NCBI GenBank assembly: GCA_025363755.1
Contig: JANYLQ010000061.1
Span: 1 to 64,000, forward strand
Length of the DNA stretch: 64,000 nt
Direction: 5' to 3'
Source of the DNA: Hyphomicrobiales bacterium
GTDB lineage: Bacteria; Pseudomonadota; Alphaproteobacteria; Rhizobiales; Aestuariivirgaceae
Position 1 is the stretch's first letter. Each line of letters opens with the position of its first letter. The notes beneath the pieces were generated by a model, which did no database searches, was not told the origin of the DNA, and worked only from the letters and a program-made list of their open reading frames with translations. Shown piece by piece: positions 19,409 through 27,227 of this stretch. Position numbers and translations under genes: made by a program.

Positions 19409-19861
19409 CTACTTCGATAAATTCGGCCAGTTCTTATCCGCTTGGACAATGTAACCCGGAATATCTTGCGACCACTGTTCTCTGATGGCGGGCGATAGAT
19501 TTACATAGAGCTTATCTTTAAAGATCGTCCAAGCTTCAGGGTCGCCCGGCGCAACAGCACCCTTGGCTGCGGCAAAGGCGCAATAGCCACCATATTGCGG
19601 AGCATATTTTTCTGGGCTCGCAGCAAAGAGTTTCATGTTTTCGGCAGATGTGAAATACCAATCAACACCGTTCCAATTTAACTTGATGGACGGGTCGCCG
19701 GGCTTTGCAGCTTTTTCTGCAAAATAGGCAACAGCGTCATAACCACCCAGAGCAGCATTTTTTAGATGAATATCAAAGCCTGTGGCAGCTTTAGCAAGAG
19801 TTGGTGCGAGGCTCAAGAATGCCCCAGCAAGAAGCAGGCCTCTACGATTGGTGATGTTCAT
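19409..19861 (-). CDS. Exported YHS-domain protein
   Basis: 150 residues with a twin-arginine-looking but short signal (NRRGLLLAGAFLS, ending AKA) and a YHS domain (GYDAVAYFAEKAAKPGD to KYAPQYGGYCAFAAAKG), a small metal-associated fold. The ATG at 19861 is chosen over an upstream start because CGGAGAAA precedes it. It diverges from the peroxiredoxin gene across a 169-base intergenic region rich in repeated boxes. The function is not established; a periplasmic metal- or sulfur-related role is possible. Confidence 0.85.
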   Translation of the reverse strand: MNITNRRGLLLAGAFLSLAPTLAKAATGFDIHLKNAALGGYDAVAYFAEKAAKPGDPSIKLNWNGVDWYFTSAENMKLFAASPEKYAPQYGGYCAFAAAKGAVAPGDPEAWTIFKDKLYVNLSPAIREQWSQDIPGYIVQADKNWPNLSK

Positions 19862-19876
19862 GGGCTTTCTCCGTTT

Positions 19877-20008
19877 TTTGTAATATACTCGTTGACGTTC
19901 ACACCTGCGAGACACAATGGTTTGTAATATCGTCACCTTGTGTTGATGGTGTTCGGAATATTTACATTTTGTTCTTTATTCCGAACGATGGACGCACTAT
20001 ATTACAAA
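19877..20008. promoter_or_regulatory. Three TTTGTAATAT boxes in the YHS/peroxiredoxin intergenic region
   Basis: The 10-mer TTTGTAATAT occurs at 19877-19886 and 19921-19930, and its reverse complement at 19999-20008. The outer two are just upstream of the two start codons. Three exact copies in 132 bases suggest a binding site for a regulator of both genes, although the AT-rich composition raises the chance of coincidence. Confidence 0.45.
19951..19986. promoter_or_regulatory. Perfect 10-bp inverted repeat between YHS and peroxiredoxin genes
   Basis: GTTCGGAATA at 19951-19960 is matched by TATTCCGAAC at 19977-19986, with 16 bases between. It sits in the shared upstream region of the two divergent genes, 45 bases ahead of the peroxiredoxin start. 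It could be a dimeric operator or, if transcribed, a hairpin; no T-tract follows, so a terminator is unlikely. Confidence 0.5.
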
Positions 20009-20030
20009 AGAACCACAACAGGAGGCCCAA

Positions 20031-20687
20031 ATGGCATTGCAACTCGGTGATATTGCTCCGGATTTTGAAGCAGACACGACTGAAGGTCGTATTCATTTTT
20101 ATGATTATATCGAAGGCTCTTGGGCGATGATTGTGTCGCATCCGAAAGATTTCACACCCGTTTGCACCACTGAACTTGGTTCTATGGCGACCTTGAAGCC
20201 AGAATTTGACAAGCGCGGCGTGAAGATGATCGGCATCTCGGTTGATAGCGTGGATGATCATTTGCGTTGGAAGTCAGACATCAAGGATGTAACAGGTTCA
20301 GACGTAAACTATCCAATGATTGGCGATAGCGATCTGACCGTGGCCAAGCTTTATGGCATGATTCACCCTAACGCTTCCGGCAACGCCAAGAGCCGCACGG
20401 CGGCTGACAACGCCACAGTGCGCAATGTGATGATCATCGGGCCCGACAAGAAAATTAAATTGATTTTGACTTATCCCATGAGCACGGGTCGCAACTTTCA
20501 TGAAATTCTGCGCGTGATTGACTCGCTGCAATTAACAGCGACGAAATCTGTGGCAACACCTGCAAATTGGAAACAAGGCGAGGATGTGATTATTCTGGCT
20601 TCAGTTTCCGACGAAGCTGCGAAAGAAAAATTCCCTCAAGGTTGGAAGACGCTGAAGCCATATCTGAGACTGGTGAAGCTGGGATAA
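20031..20687 (+). CDS. 1-Cys peroxiredoxin (Prx6 group)
   Basis: 218 residues, AhpC/TSA domain with the Prx6-type active site PVCTTELG (peroxidatic C45) and a C-terminal Prx domain. C45 is the only cysteine in the whole protein, so it must be a 1-Cys enzyme needing an external thiol to be recycled. It reduces peroxides in the cytoplasm. AGGAGG precedes the ATG. It diverges from the YHS gene, and the shared region contains probable operator elements, so peroxide- or redox-responsive control is a reasonable guess. Confidence 0.95.
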   Translation: MALQLGDIAPDFEADTTEGRIHFYDYIEGSWAMIVSHPKDFTPVCTTELGSMATLKPEFDKRGVKMIGISVDSVDDHLRWKSDIKDVTGSDVNYPMIGDSDLTVAKLYGMIHPNASGNAKSRTAADNATVRNVMIIGPDKKIKLILTYPMSTGRNFHEILRVIDSLQLTATKSVATPANWKQGEDVIILASVSDEAAKEKFPQGWKTLKPYLRLVKLG

Positions 20688-20717
20688 ATTATTCATCATC
20701 CCTATTTGCCACATTAG

Positions 20718-20803
20718 CCGTCACCCCTGCGAAGGCAGGGGCCCAACTTTCTTAAATCCGTACGCGTAAACAAGCTGGATCCCTGCTGTCGCAGGGATAA
20801 CGG
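20718..20803. repeat. REP-like paired hairpin element
   Basis: Two about 30-base arms, 20718-20747 and 20774-20803, are imperfect inverted copies of each other. Each also folds on its own: CCCCTGC-GAAG-GCAGGGG in the left arm and TCCCTGC-TGTC-GCAGGGA in the right. This resembles the repetitive extragenic palindromes common in proteobacteria. It lies between the convergent peroxiredoxin and gatA genes and may act as a bidirectional transcription barrier. Confidence 0.75.
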
Positions 20804-20843
20804 AATTAATAAGTAAAGATATTTAGATATAACAGAAATAAAT

Positions 20844-22310
20844 CTACCACCAGTTTTTCGCCATAAACTTCCCTGCCGCTTGTTCAATCACATATGCAGT
20901 CTGAAACAGGGTTTCCTCATCGAACGGTTTACCGATCAGCTGCAAGCCCAACGGCAATCCCTCCGATGAAAGCCCAGCGGGCACAGCGATACCGGGCAGA
21001 CCAGCCATGTTCACCGTCACCGTAAAAATATCGTTCAGATACATCTGAACGGGATCAGTGATTTCACCAGGTGCAAAGGCCGCGCTCGGTGTAGCTGGGG
21101 TTAACACCACATCAACCTTGCTCCACGCCTTGTCAAAATCCTGTTTAATCAGTGTACGGACTTTCTGGGCTTTCACGTAATACGCATCATAGTAACCAGC
21201 AGACAATACATAGGTGCCGATCATCACACGGCGCTGCACCTCAGGGCCAAAGCCAGCGGCGCGAGTCTTTTCATAAGTGTCAATCAAATCATCACCTGGC
21301 ACACGCAGGCCATAACGAACACCGTCATAACGCGCGAGATTTGATGAAGCCTCGGCAGGCGCTACGATGTAATAGGCCGGAAGCGCATATTTTGTGTGCG
21401 GCAGCGAGATTTCAACAATCTCAGCGCCCTGCTCTTTCAGCCACTGCGCGCCCTTATCCCACACGGCATTGATTTCTGATGAAAGACCATCAGGGCGATA
21501 TTCTTTTGGAATGCCAACGCGCAAACCTTTAACGGATTTGCCAATAGCTTTTTCATAGTCCGGCACTGGCAAATCAACCGAAGTTGTATCCTTATCATCC
21601 ACCGATGCCATGGCTTTGAGCATAATGGCTGCATCGCGCACGTCGCGGGTTATGGGGCCTGCTTGGTCGAGCGATGATGCAAAAGCCACTGTGCCCCAGC
21701 GCGAAACACGTCCGTAAGTTGGCTTGATGCCGACTGTGCCCGTGAAAGCAGCTGGCTGCCGGATGGAACCGCCTGTGTCAGTTGCCGTTGCCGCTGCGCA
21801 AATGTGTGCTGCAACCGCAGTGGCCGAACCGCCGGACGAACCGCCCGGCACCAGTTGGGCGTTGGAGTTGTGCCGACGCCAAGGGTTTGTGACACCGCCG
21901 TAGTATGAGGTTTCATTTGATGACCCCATGGCAAACTCATCCATGTTGAGCTTGCCAAGCATAACCGCGCCTGCATCCCACAAGTTCTGCGTGACGGTGG
22001 ATTCATAGCCGGGTTTAAAACCGTCAAGGATGTGGCTGCAAGCCTGTGTATGGACGCCTTTGGTGGCGAACAAATCTTTGATCCCCAGTGGAATGCCTTC
22101 GAGCGAACCGCCCTCGCCCTTGGCCAGCTTGGCATCCGAGGCTTTGGCCATGGCGCGGGCTTGGTCTGGGGTTTCGGCAACATAAGCGTTCAAAATCTTG
22201 GCCTTCTCGATGGCTGCGATATAGCTTTCGGTGAGTTCAAGAGCTGATATTTCGCGCGCCTTCAACTTGGCGCGGGCTTCAGCAATGGTGAGATTTGTGA
22301 GGTTGGTCAT
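20844..22310 (-). CDS. gatA: Aspartyl/glutamyl-tRNA(Asn/Gln) amidotransferase subunit A
   Basis: 488 residues, amidase-signature family. It provides the glutaminase activity of GatCAB, which converts Glu-tRNA(Gln), and often Asp-tRNA(Asn), to the amide form. The Ser-cisSer-Lys triad is visible as the lysine in [10 protein letters not shown] and the serines in [14 protein letters not shown] and [11 protein letters not shown]. Its ATG overlaps the gatC stop by four bases (ATGA). gatB is not in the window. Confidence 0.97.
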   Translation of the reverse strand: MTNLTNLTIAEARAKLKAREISALELTESYIAAIEKAKILNAYVAETPDQARAMAKASDAKLAKGEGGSLEGIPLGIKDLFATKGVHTQACSHILDGFKPGYESTVTQNLWDAGAVMLGKLNMDEFAMGSSNETSYYGGVTNPWRRHNSNAQLVPGGSSGGSATAVAAHICAAATATDTGGSIRQPAAFTGTVGIKPTYGRVSRWGTVAFASSLDQAGPITRDVRDAAIMLKAMASVDDKDTTSVDLPVPDYEKAIGKSVKGLRVGIPKEYRPDGLSSEINAVWDKGAQWLKEQGAEIVEISLPHTKYALPAYYIVAPAEASSNLARYDGVRYGLRVPGDDLIDTYEKTRAAGFGPEVQRRVMIGTYVLSAGYYDAYYVKAQKVRTLIKQDFDKAWSKVDVVLTPATPSAAFAPGEITDPVQMYLNDIFTVTVNMAGLPGIAVPAGLSSEGLPLGLQLIGKPFDEETLFQTAYVIEQAAGKFMAKNWW

Positions 22311-22594
22311 TCGACAACTTTCGGCACCATGAAGAAATCATCTTCGCTGGCGGCTGCATTTTGGGTGATGGCTTTTGGGTAATGACCGTCGGTCACCACG
22401 TCTTTGCGCTTCTTCATATTTTGCTCGACCACAGAGGTCAGCGGTTCAACGTTTTCTACATTTACTTCATTAAGTTGCTCTACAAAGTTGAGAATAACGT
22501 TCAACTCACCAGCAAGCTTTGGCAGATCAGCATCTGCCACTTTTATGCGCGCCAGCCGCGCCACGCGCCGCACTGTTTTTTCGTCAACCGACAT
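22307..22594 (-). CDS. gatC: Aspartyl/glutamyl-tRNA(Asn/Gln) amidotransferase subunit C
   Basis: 95 residues, the usual size for GatC, which wraps around GatA and stabilises the GatCAB complex. The N-terminal [14 protein letters not shown] and the central [17 protein letters not shown] segment are typical. It lies directly upstream of gatA with a four-base overlap, as an operon. It is preceded, on the same strand, by a GNAT gene with a 40-base gap. Confidence 0.95.
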   Translation of the reverse strand: MSVDEKTVRRVARLARIKVADADLPKLAGELNVILNFVEQLNEVNVENVEPLTSVVEQNMKKRKDVVTDGHYPKAITQNAAASEDDFFMVPKVVE

Positions 22595-22634
22595 GAAACA
22601 CCCTCAAGTTCTTTGAGCGCTTCCTAGCAAGAGA

Positions 22635-23321
22635 TTAGCGCACCTGCAACTTGGCTTTCTCGACGCCGTTTTCGTCGAAGTTTTCGGGCGAAAGCCACTT
22701 CTCGAACCCGGCACGGATGGCTGGCCATTCCTTGTCAATGATCGAGTACCAAGCTGTATCGCGATTGAAACCCTTGATAATGTAATGCTGACGGAAAATA
22801 CCCTCAAAGGTGAAACCATAACGCAGAGCAGCACGGCGCGAAGGTTCGTTGAGCGCATCGCATTTCCATTCCAGACGGCGCACGCCCAGTTCGTCAAAAG
22901 CATGGCGCATCATCAGGTAAAGGGCTTCCGTTCCCTCCCTTGTGCGCTGGAGCGCTGGCGCAAGCCAGATGCTGCCTATTTCAATGGCCCCATTTGCCGG
23001 ATCTGCGCGCATAAACGCTCCCATGCCCATGGCTTTTCCGGTTTGGCGATTGACCAGAGAATAAAACCACGGGTCACGCAACACTTGGCGTTGCTTCAGC
23101 CATTCTGTGAAAATTTCCAAAGTTGGAAATGGCCCAAACGCCATATACGTCCACATGCCATCATCGGCGTTGTCACCGCTGATCGATTGATAGAGCGATG
23201 CCACATGGCGTTCGGCATCAAGCGGATCAAGCCGCATCCACCGCCCACCAATGGGGCGAAGGTCTGGCAATGTGCCGGGGGGCAACGGGTCAACAATGGG
23301 ACCAACGGGATTTGTGTTCAT
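22635..23321 (-). CDS. GNAT-family N-acetyltransferase
   Basis: 228 residues, RimJ/RimL-like GNAT fold. Visible parts are the N-terminal substrate half (WTYMAFGPFP), the acetyl-CoA-binding region near ALQRTREGTEALYLMMRHAF, and ECD-like LEWKCDALNEPSRRAALRYGF. The ATG at 23321 is preferred; an upstream in-frame start at 23435 would run into the divergent ruvX gene. It may acetylate a protein N-terminus or a small molecule. The substrate is not predictable. It is divergent from ruvX. Confidence 0.9.
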   Translation of the reverse strand: MNTNPVGPIVDPLPPGTLPDLRPIGGRWMRLDPLDAERHVASLYQSISGDNADDGMWTYMAFGPFPTLEIFTEWLKQRQVLRDPWFYSLVNRQTGKAMGMGAFMRADPANGAIEIGSIWLAPALQRTREGTEALYLMMRHAFDELGVRRLEWKCDALNEPSRRAALRYGFTFEGIFRQHYIIKGFNRDTAWYSIIDKEWPAIRAGFEKWLSPENFDENGVEKAKLQVR

Positions 23322-23375
23322 CTGTATTTCATAGTTCGAGTTATTTGCCAGGCCAAGAAAAAACGCTAAGACCAG

Positions 23376-23843
23376 ATGATGTCCATCCTTCTCGATGCCG
23401 CCCTGCCCGCCATTGCGGCCTTGCCCATGAACCAACGCATGATGGCCTTAGACCTTGGCACCAAAACCATCGGCGTGGCCACGGCCGATTACACGCGCGC
23501 ATTTGCTACCCCGCGCCACACAATCGAGCGCACCAAATTCACGCCCGATGCGCAATCTCTCATTAAATTTGCCGCCGCCGAAAACATCGGCCTCATCGTG
23601 CTGGGCCTGCCCTTAAACATGGACGGCACCGAAGGCCCACGCTGCCAATCCACCAGAACCTTCGCGCGCAACTTCGGCAAACTCTCGCCCCTGCCCATCA
23701 TATTCTGGGACGAACGCCTGTCGAGTTTCGAAGCCGAACAACACATGATCGAAGCCGGACTGCGCCGCGACAAGCGCCAAGCCAATATCGATAAGTTAGC
23801 AGCTGCAATTATATTGCAGAGCTTGTTAGATGCGTTGAGATAG
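23376..23843 (+). CDS. ruvX: RuvX/YqgF Holliday-junction resolvase-like protein
   Basis: 155 residues, RNase H-like fold. Conserved motifs are ALDLGTKTIGVA near the N-terminus, VLGLPLNMDGTEGP, and WDERLSSFEAE, and the acidic residues of the active site are present. Family members process 16S rRNA 5-prime ends and may act at Holliday junctions. In related genomes this gene usually precedes pyrB; here about 2.4 kb of repeats, a nuclease gene and a DUF262-HEPN pair separate them. Confidence 0.93.
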   Translation: MMSILLDAALPAIAALPMNQRMMALDLGTKTIGVATADYTRAFATPRHTIERTKFTPDAQSLIKFAAAENIGLIVLGLPLNMDGTEGPRCQSTRTFARNFGKLSPLPIIFWDERLSSFEAEQHMIEAGLRRDKRQANIDKLAAAIILQSLLDALR

Positions 23844-23844
23844 A

Positions 23845-23894
23845 GACCTCATCAGTCACTTCGTGACAGCTTCTCCAGAGGAGGAGCGTAAAGT
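23845..23894 (+). repeat. Hairpin repeat, copy A
   Basis: 50-base unit starting GACCTCATCAGTCACTTCGT directly after ruvX. It contains two stems: GTCAC-TTC-GTGAC (23855-23867) and GCTTCTCC-AGA-GGAGGAGC (23869-23887, with one G-T pair). It matches copy B at 24357-24406 nearly base for base, and pairs head-to-head with copy D at 23911-23969. Confidence 0.85.
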
Positions 23895-23905
23895 TGATAT
23901 CGGTA

Positions 23906-24319
23906 CTAACCTTCACCCTTGCCCTCTGGGGAAGGTGCCCCGGAGGGGCGGATGAGGTCCCTAGCCACACGCTCCTCCAGCACAATCAAAATACCATCAC
24001 AAACCCCAACCATATTCTCAAAAACATCCGCATTCCAAACGCGGTAAACATACAACCCCTTCGATTGCAGAAACGCCGTCCGCCTCTCATCCCGCGCCAC
24101 CTCATCCGCATCGCCATGTGTGGCCCCATCCACCTCAACCACAACGCCCCATTCATGATTGATAAAATCCACAATATATGGCCCAACAGGAACCTGCCGA
24201 TAAAACTTAAACCCACCCAAACTGCGATTGCGAAGAACGCCCCAAAGCTTTGCCTCCGCCGCAGTCGGCTCGCGCCGCATCCGCTTGGCACGGGCATAGG
24301 TGAGTGGGGTTGGGTCCAT
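23906..24319 (-). CDS. DUF559 endonuclease-like protein
   Basis: 137 residues of the DUF559 family, a small Vsr/PD-(D/E)XK-type nuclease fold. The core has YIVDF (D51), VVEVDG (E62, D64), DERR and YRVWNADV, giving the D and E-x-D active-site residues. The ATG at 24319 is preferred because an in-frame ATG at 24364 lies inside repeat copy B and would give an N-terminus made of repeat. Its last about 18 codons (IRPSGAPSPEGKGEG) are encoded by repeat copy D. The gene is enclosed by paired inverted repeats. Function is unknown; it may cut or mobilise DNA. Confidence 0.85.
   Translation of the reverse strand: MDPTPLTYARAKRMRREPTAAEAKLWGVLRNRSLGGFKFYRQVPVGPYIVDFINHEWGVVVEVDGATHGDADEVARDERRTAFLQSKGLYVYRVWNADVFENMVGVCDGILIVLEERVARDLIRPSGAPSPEGKGEG
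23911..23969 (-). repeat. Hairpin repeat, copy D (divergent variant)
   Basis: Carries GCCCC-GGA-GGGGC (23937-23949) and ends GATGAGGTCCCTAGCCACA, which is shared with inverted copy C. It faces copy A, so copies A and D form one large inverted pair around 23845-23969. The end of the DUF559 coding region lies within it. Confidence 0.75.
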
Positions 24320-24356
24320 CTGTGCACGATATGGGAATTCGAGCCCGTGGCCAAGG

Positions 24357-24406
24357 GACCTCATCAGTCACTTCGTGACAGCTTCTCCAGAGGAGAAGCG
24401 TGAAGT
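24357..24406 (+). repeat. Hairpin repeat, copy B
   Basis: 50-base unit just upstream of the DUF559 gene, nearly identical to copy A. Its stems are GTCAC-TTC-GTGAC (24367-24379) and GCTTCTCC-AGA-GGAGAAGC (24381-24399, perfect). It faces copy C about 70 bases away, making a second large inverted pair. Confidence 0.88.
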
Positions 24407-24477
24407 GCAACAACGAGCGAACCCTCTCCCTCCCGCTCCACTAAAACATAAAGTTAGACTCGCCGCTAAACCTCCAA

Positions 24478-24531
24478 CGCTTCTCCTCTGGAGAAGCTGT
24501 CGCAACGCGACTGATGAGGTCCCTAGCCACA
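24478..24531 (-). repeat. Hairpin repeat, copy C (inverted)
   Basis: Inverted relative to copies A and B. The outer stem GCTTCTCC-TCT-GGAGAAGC (24479-24497) is the same, but the inner stem is GTCGC-AAC-GCGAC (24499-24511) where B reads, on this strand, GTCAC-GAA-GTGAC. An A-to-G change in one arm is matched by T-to-C in the other, so pairing is preserved. Its ATGAGGTCCC end supplies an in-frame but probably unused start for the DUF262 gene. Confidence 0.88.
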
Positions 24532-24603
24532 GGCTGGGAACGCAATTGTGTTAGCCGCGATGTTCCGTTAGTCTTTGATAGACGCCGAGAGGACTCTAAC
24601 TAC

Positions 24604-25689
24604 ATGACAAACGATCTACTCAAAATTGAGGAAAAGACTTTTTCAGAAGATGATAGTTCTGAAGTGCCTCCTAACGATATTGTAGCGTTTAATGAACTTA
24701 GGTCTTGTTCGGATCTTTATCGAATGAAATCGCAGGGCATATTAGACATTAGCCCCGACTTTCAACGTGATGTAGTTTGGAGTCCTGCTGATCAATCGCG
24801 CTTTGTTGATTCACTCGCAAAACAATTGCCAATTCCAAGCATGTGCTTTGCGCAAGATTACACAGCTCAAAAATGGTTGGTCATTGACGGATTACAAAGA
24901 ATTTCAACCATAGTGAGGTTTCTTGAAGGCGGCGATTGGAAAATTTCAGAACTGGATGATATCGAACCAGAAATTTCCGGAGTGTCCGTTGCCGCGATTA
25001 AAACATCAAAGACATCTTTGCATCAGTACTATACGAAAATTGAAAATCTTTCTATTCCAATAACAGTTCTCAGATGTAGTTTTTCAAAAAAAAGCCACAT
25101 GGAATATCTGTTTACTATTTTTCATCGCCTTAATACCGGCGGGATGAAATTAACAAATCAGGAAATTAGAAACTGCATTTACGGCGGTTCGTTCAATGAT
25201 CTCTTGAAAGAAATTGATAGAAATAAAACCTGGCGTGCCATCAATAAAATGAAGGGTTCCAGTTCGTTTCGCTTTGCCAAGCAGGAAATTGCACTTAGAT
25301 TTTTTGCGCAAATGGATAGAAGAAAAACATATGACGGTCAGCTTGCAAAGTTCTTGAACAGTTACATGCATGATCATCGAAAACCTGAATCAGCATTTAT
25401 CGAAGAAAAACGAAACCTTTTCACCAAGACAATTAATATGGTCTATGAAAAAATATTCGACAAATCGGTGCCGAAAAGACTTCCAGTGACTATTTTGGAG
25501 TCAGTTTTGGTAGGAGTCGGAACTAATTTGGCGCATGTTGAACAACAAAATCAAACTCAAGCACAAGCAAATTTTGCGGCCCTAATGTCTGACCCGATCT
25601 TTTCTGAAGACGCTTTGTTGGAAGGATTGTCTAAAAAGAGAAGCGTAACCACTAGGCTCGATGCCGCGACAAGCCATTTCTCTCGCTAA
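24604..25689 (+). CDS. DUF262-domain protein (ParB/Srx-like nuclease superfamily)
   Basis: 361 residues. The DUF262 core has FQRDVVW (53-59), IDGLQRISTI (94-103) and FHRLNTGGMKLTNQEIRN, all typical of this ParB-like nucleotidase/nuclease family, which also forms the N-terminal half of GmrSD-type restriction enzymes. Here there is no DUF1524 HNH half. The ATG at 24604 follows AGAGGA; a longer frame from the ATG at 24514 starts in repeat copy C. It is followed after one base by a HEPN-type gene. The coding is much richer in A and T than its neighbours, suggesting acquisition by transfer. Probable defence role. Confidence 0.87.
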   Translation: MTNDLLKIEEKTFSEDDSSEVPPNDIVAFNELRSCSDLYRMKSQGILDISPDFQRDVVWSPADQSRFVDSLAKQLPIPSMCFAQDYTAQKWLVIDGLQRISTIVRFLEGGDWKISELDDIEPEISGVSVAAIKTSKTSLHQYYTKIENLSIPITVLRCSFSKKSHMEYLFTIFHRLNTGGMKLTNQEIRNCIYGGSFNDLLKEIDRNKTWRAINKMKGSSSFRFAKQEIALRFFAQMDRRKTYDGQLAKFLNSYMHDHRKPESAFIEEKRNLFTKTINMVYEKIFDKSVPKRLPVTILESVLVGVGTNLAHVEQQNQTQAQANFAALMSDPIFSEDALLEGLSKKRSVTTRLDAATSHFSR

Positions 25690-25690
25690 A

Positions 25691-26191
25691 ATGATTGCCA
25701 AGAGCTACATTCGAAAGAATCTAACATTCTATAACAAGAAATACCTGTCGTCTGGTAAGTTAGAAGCTTTGGTTTATTCGAAGATCGCCATACTTGAACT
25801 TTGCGGTTGGATAGAGTTGTCGATGGACGACATGGTACGTACTTGCGCAAAAAAAAATCTTAAATCAGCTCCGTACTTAAAACATGTAGAGAAACAAATA
25901 ATATGGAAGACTTGGGGTTTTGACTATGAGGCCGATTTTAAGGACATGATTGTAAGGTTGGTCGGACTTATAGTATTTGAAAAAATAGAGTCCAAATTGA
26001 CAAGTTCTGACCTGCAAAAATTCAAGGCAGCATTGGGAACTTTGAAAACAATTCGTAATTCAGAAGGACATACTTATCTGAAAGGATTAACCCGAAATAT
26101 TATCGCTCCTTCCGCCACTATGGCATTGCATAAAGATGTGGAGAAAGGGCTGCTGGAATTTGAAAAGCGCTTACTGCGTTACAAGGCATAG
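25691..26191 (+). CDS. HEPN-like nuclease, MAE_28990/MAE_18760-type (candidate)
   Basis: 166 residues, helical, with no signal peptide. RNSEGH at R122-H127 fits the Rx4H catalytic motif of HEPN ribonucleases and an early helix carries acidic residues (ELSMDDM). Proteins of this type are found next to DUF262 genes elsewhere, as here. The ATG at 25691 lies one base after the DUF262 stop; a longer start at 25661 would overlap DUF262. There is no strong ribosome site, so translation is probably coupled. AT-rich like its partner. HEPN assignment rests on the motif and neighbour, without a profile search. Confidence 0.7.
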   Translation: MIAKSYIRKNLTFYNKKYLSSGKLEALVYSKIAILELCGWIELSMDDMVRTCAKKNLKSAPYLKHVEKQIIWKTWGFDYEADFKDMIVRLVGLIVFEKIESKLTSSDLQKFKAALGTLKTIRNSEGHTYLKGLTRNIIAPSATMALHKDVEKGLLEFEKRLLRYKA

Positions 26192-26264
26192 GCATTAAGT
26201 ATTAGATGTAATCTTAATTTCTGCCCTTGCACCCCGCCCCACTTCCCCCTATCACGCCCCTTTA

Positions 26265-27227
26265 ATGACATCGCGCATCGCCCGCCCTCTGCTCTTCAAG
26301 TCCCCTCACCTTTTGGGGATCAGCGATCTTTCTCCTCTTGAAATTCCGGCCTTGCTTGATTTGGCTGACACTTATGTCGACGTGAATCGTGGCTCCGATA
26401 AGCGCCAGCCGATCCTCACGGGGCTCACGCAAGTGAACCTGTTTTTCGAGGCCTCCACCCGCACGCAAAGTTCGTTTGAAATTGCGGGCAAGCGTTTGGG
26501 GGCTGATGTGATGAATATGGCAGTTTCGACGTCGGCCATTTCCAAGGGCGAGACGGTTCTTGATACGGCGATGACCATCAATGCCATGCATCCGGATTTT
26601 CTGGTGGTGCGGCATCAGTCTTCGGGCTCGGTTGAATTGCTGGCGCAAAAAGTATCATGTGCCGTGATCAATGCGGGTGACGGCCAACACGAACACCCCA
26701 CGCAAGCGCTTCTCGATGCGCTAACCATTCGCCGCCATTTCGGCAAGCTTCAGGGGCTGACCGTGGCGATTTGTGGTGACGTGCTGCATTCGCGCGTGGC
26801 GCGTTCGAATATTCACCTGCTTGGAAAAATGGGCGTGTCGGTGCGGGTTGTTGCCCCTTCAACCCTGCTGCCTTCGGGCATCGCCAATTTTGGCGTTGAG
26901 GTTTTCAACGACATGAAGCGCGGGCTGGACGGCGCTGATGTTGTGATGATGTTGCGCTTGCAGCTGGAACGCATGAGCGGCGCTTTTGTGCCATCGCAAC
27001 GCGAATATTATCATTTCTATGGCTTGACCGAAGAGAAGCTGGCTTACGCAAAGCCCGGCGCTTTGGTGATGCATCCGGGCCCCATGAACCGAGGGTTGGA
27101 GATCGACTCGATTGTGGCCGATGGCGCGCAATCAGTGATCCGCGAGCAGGTTGAAATGGGTGTGGCCGTGCGCATGGCCGTTTTGGATGCGCTGTCGCGC
27201 CATGGCCATAACCGAGGCCCGAAATGA
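26265..27227 (+). CDS. pyrB: Aspartate carbamoyltransferase catalytic subunit
   Basis: 320 residues; makes carbamoyl aspartate for pyrimidine synthesis. The carbamoyl-phosphate motif [12 protein letters not shown] (about 61-72), HPTQALLDA and the aspartate-side HPGPMNRG are intact. There is no pyrI regulatory gene; instead a dihydroorotase-like gene overlaps its stop by four bases, the arrangement of ATCases that assemble with a DHO-like partner. The start ATG is at the edge of the accessory insert between ruvX and this gene. Confidence 0.96.
   Translation: MTSRIARPLLFKSPHLLGISDLSPLEIPALLDLADTYVDVNRGSDKRQPILTGLTQVNLFFEASTRTQSSFEIAGKRLGADVMNMAVSTSAISKGETVLDTAMTINAMHPDFLVVRHQSSGSVELLAQKVSCAVINAGDGQHEHPTQALLDALTIRRHFGKLQGLTVAICGDVLHSRVARSNIHLLGKMGVSVRVVAPSTLLPSGIANFGVEVFNDMKRGLDGADVVMMLRLQLERMSGAFVPSQREYYHFYGLTEEKLAYAKPGALVMHPGPMNRGLEIDSIVADGAQSVIREQVEMGVAVRMAVLDALSRHGHNRGPK

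Noticed and set aside
23986-24554. Overlapping frames around DUF559 (both strands)
   Set aside because: They are shadows of the DUF559 gene and hairpin repeats. Only the DUF559 frame contains a conserved domain.
24514-24603. Longer DUF262 start at the repeat ATG
   Set aside because: The added 30 residues have no family similarity and the ATG lies in a repeat. AGAGGA sits before the ATG at 24604.
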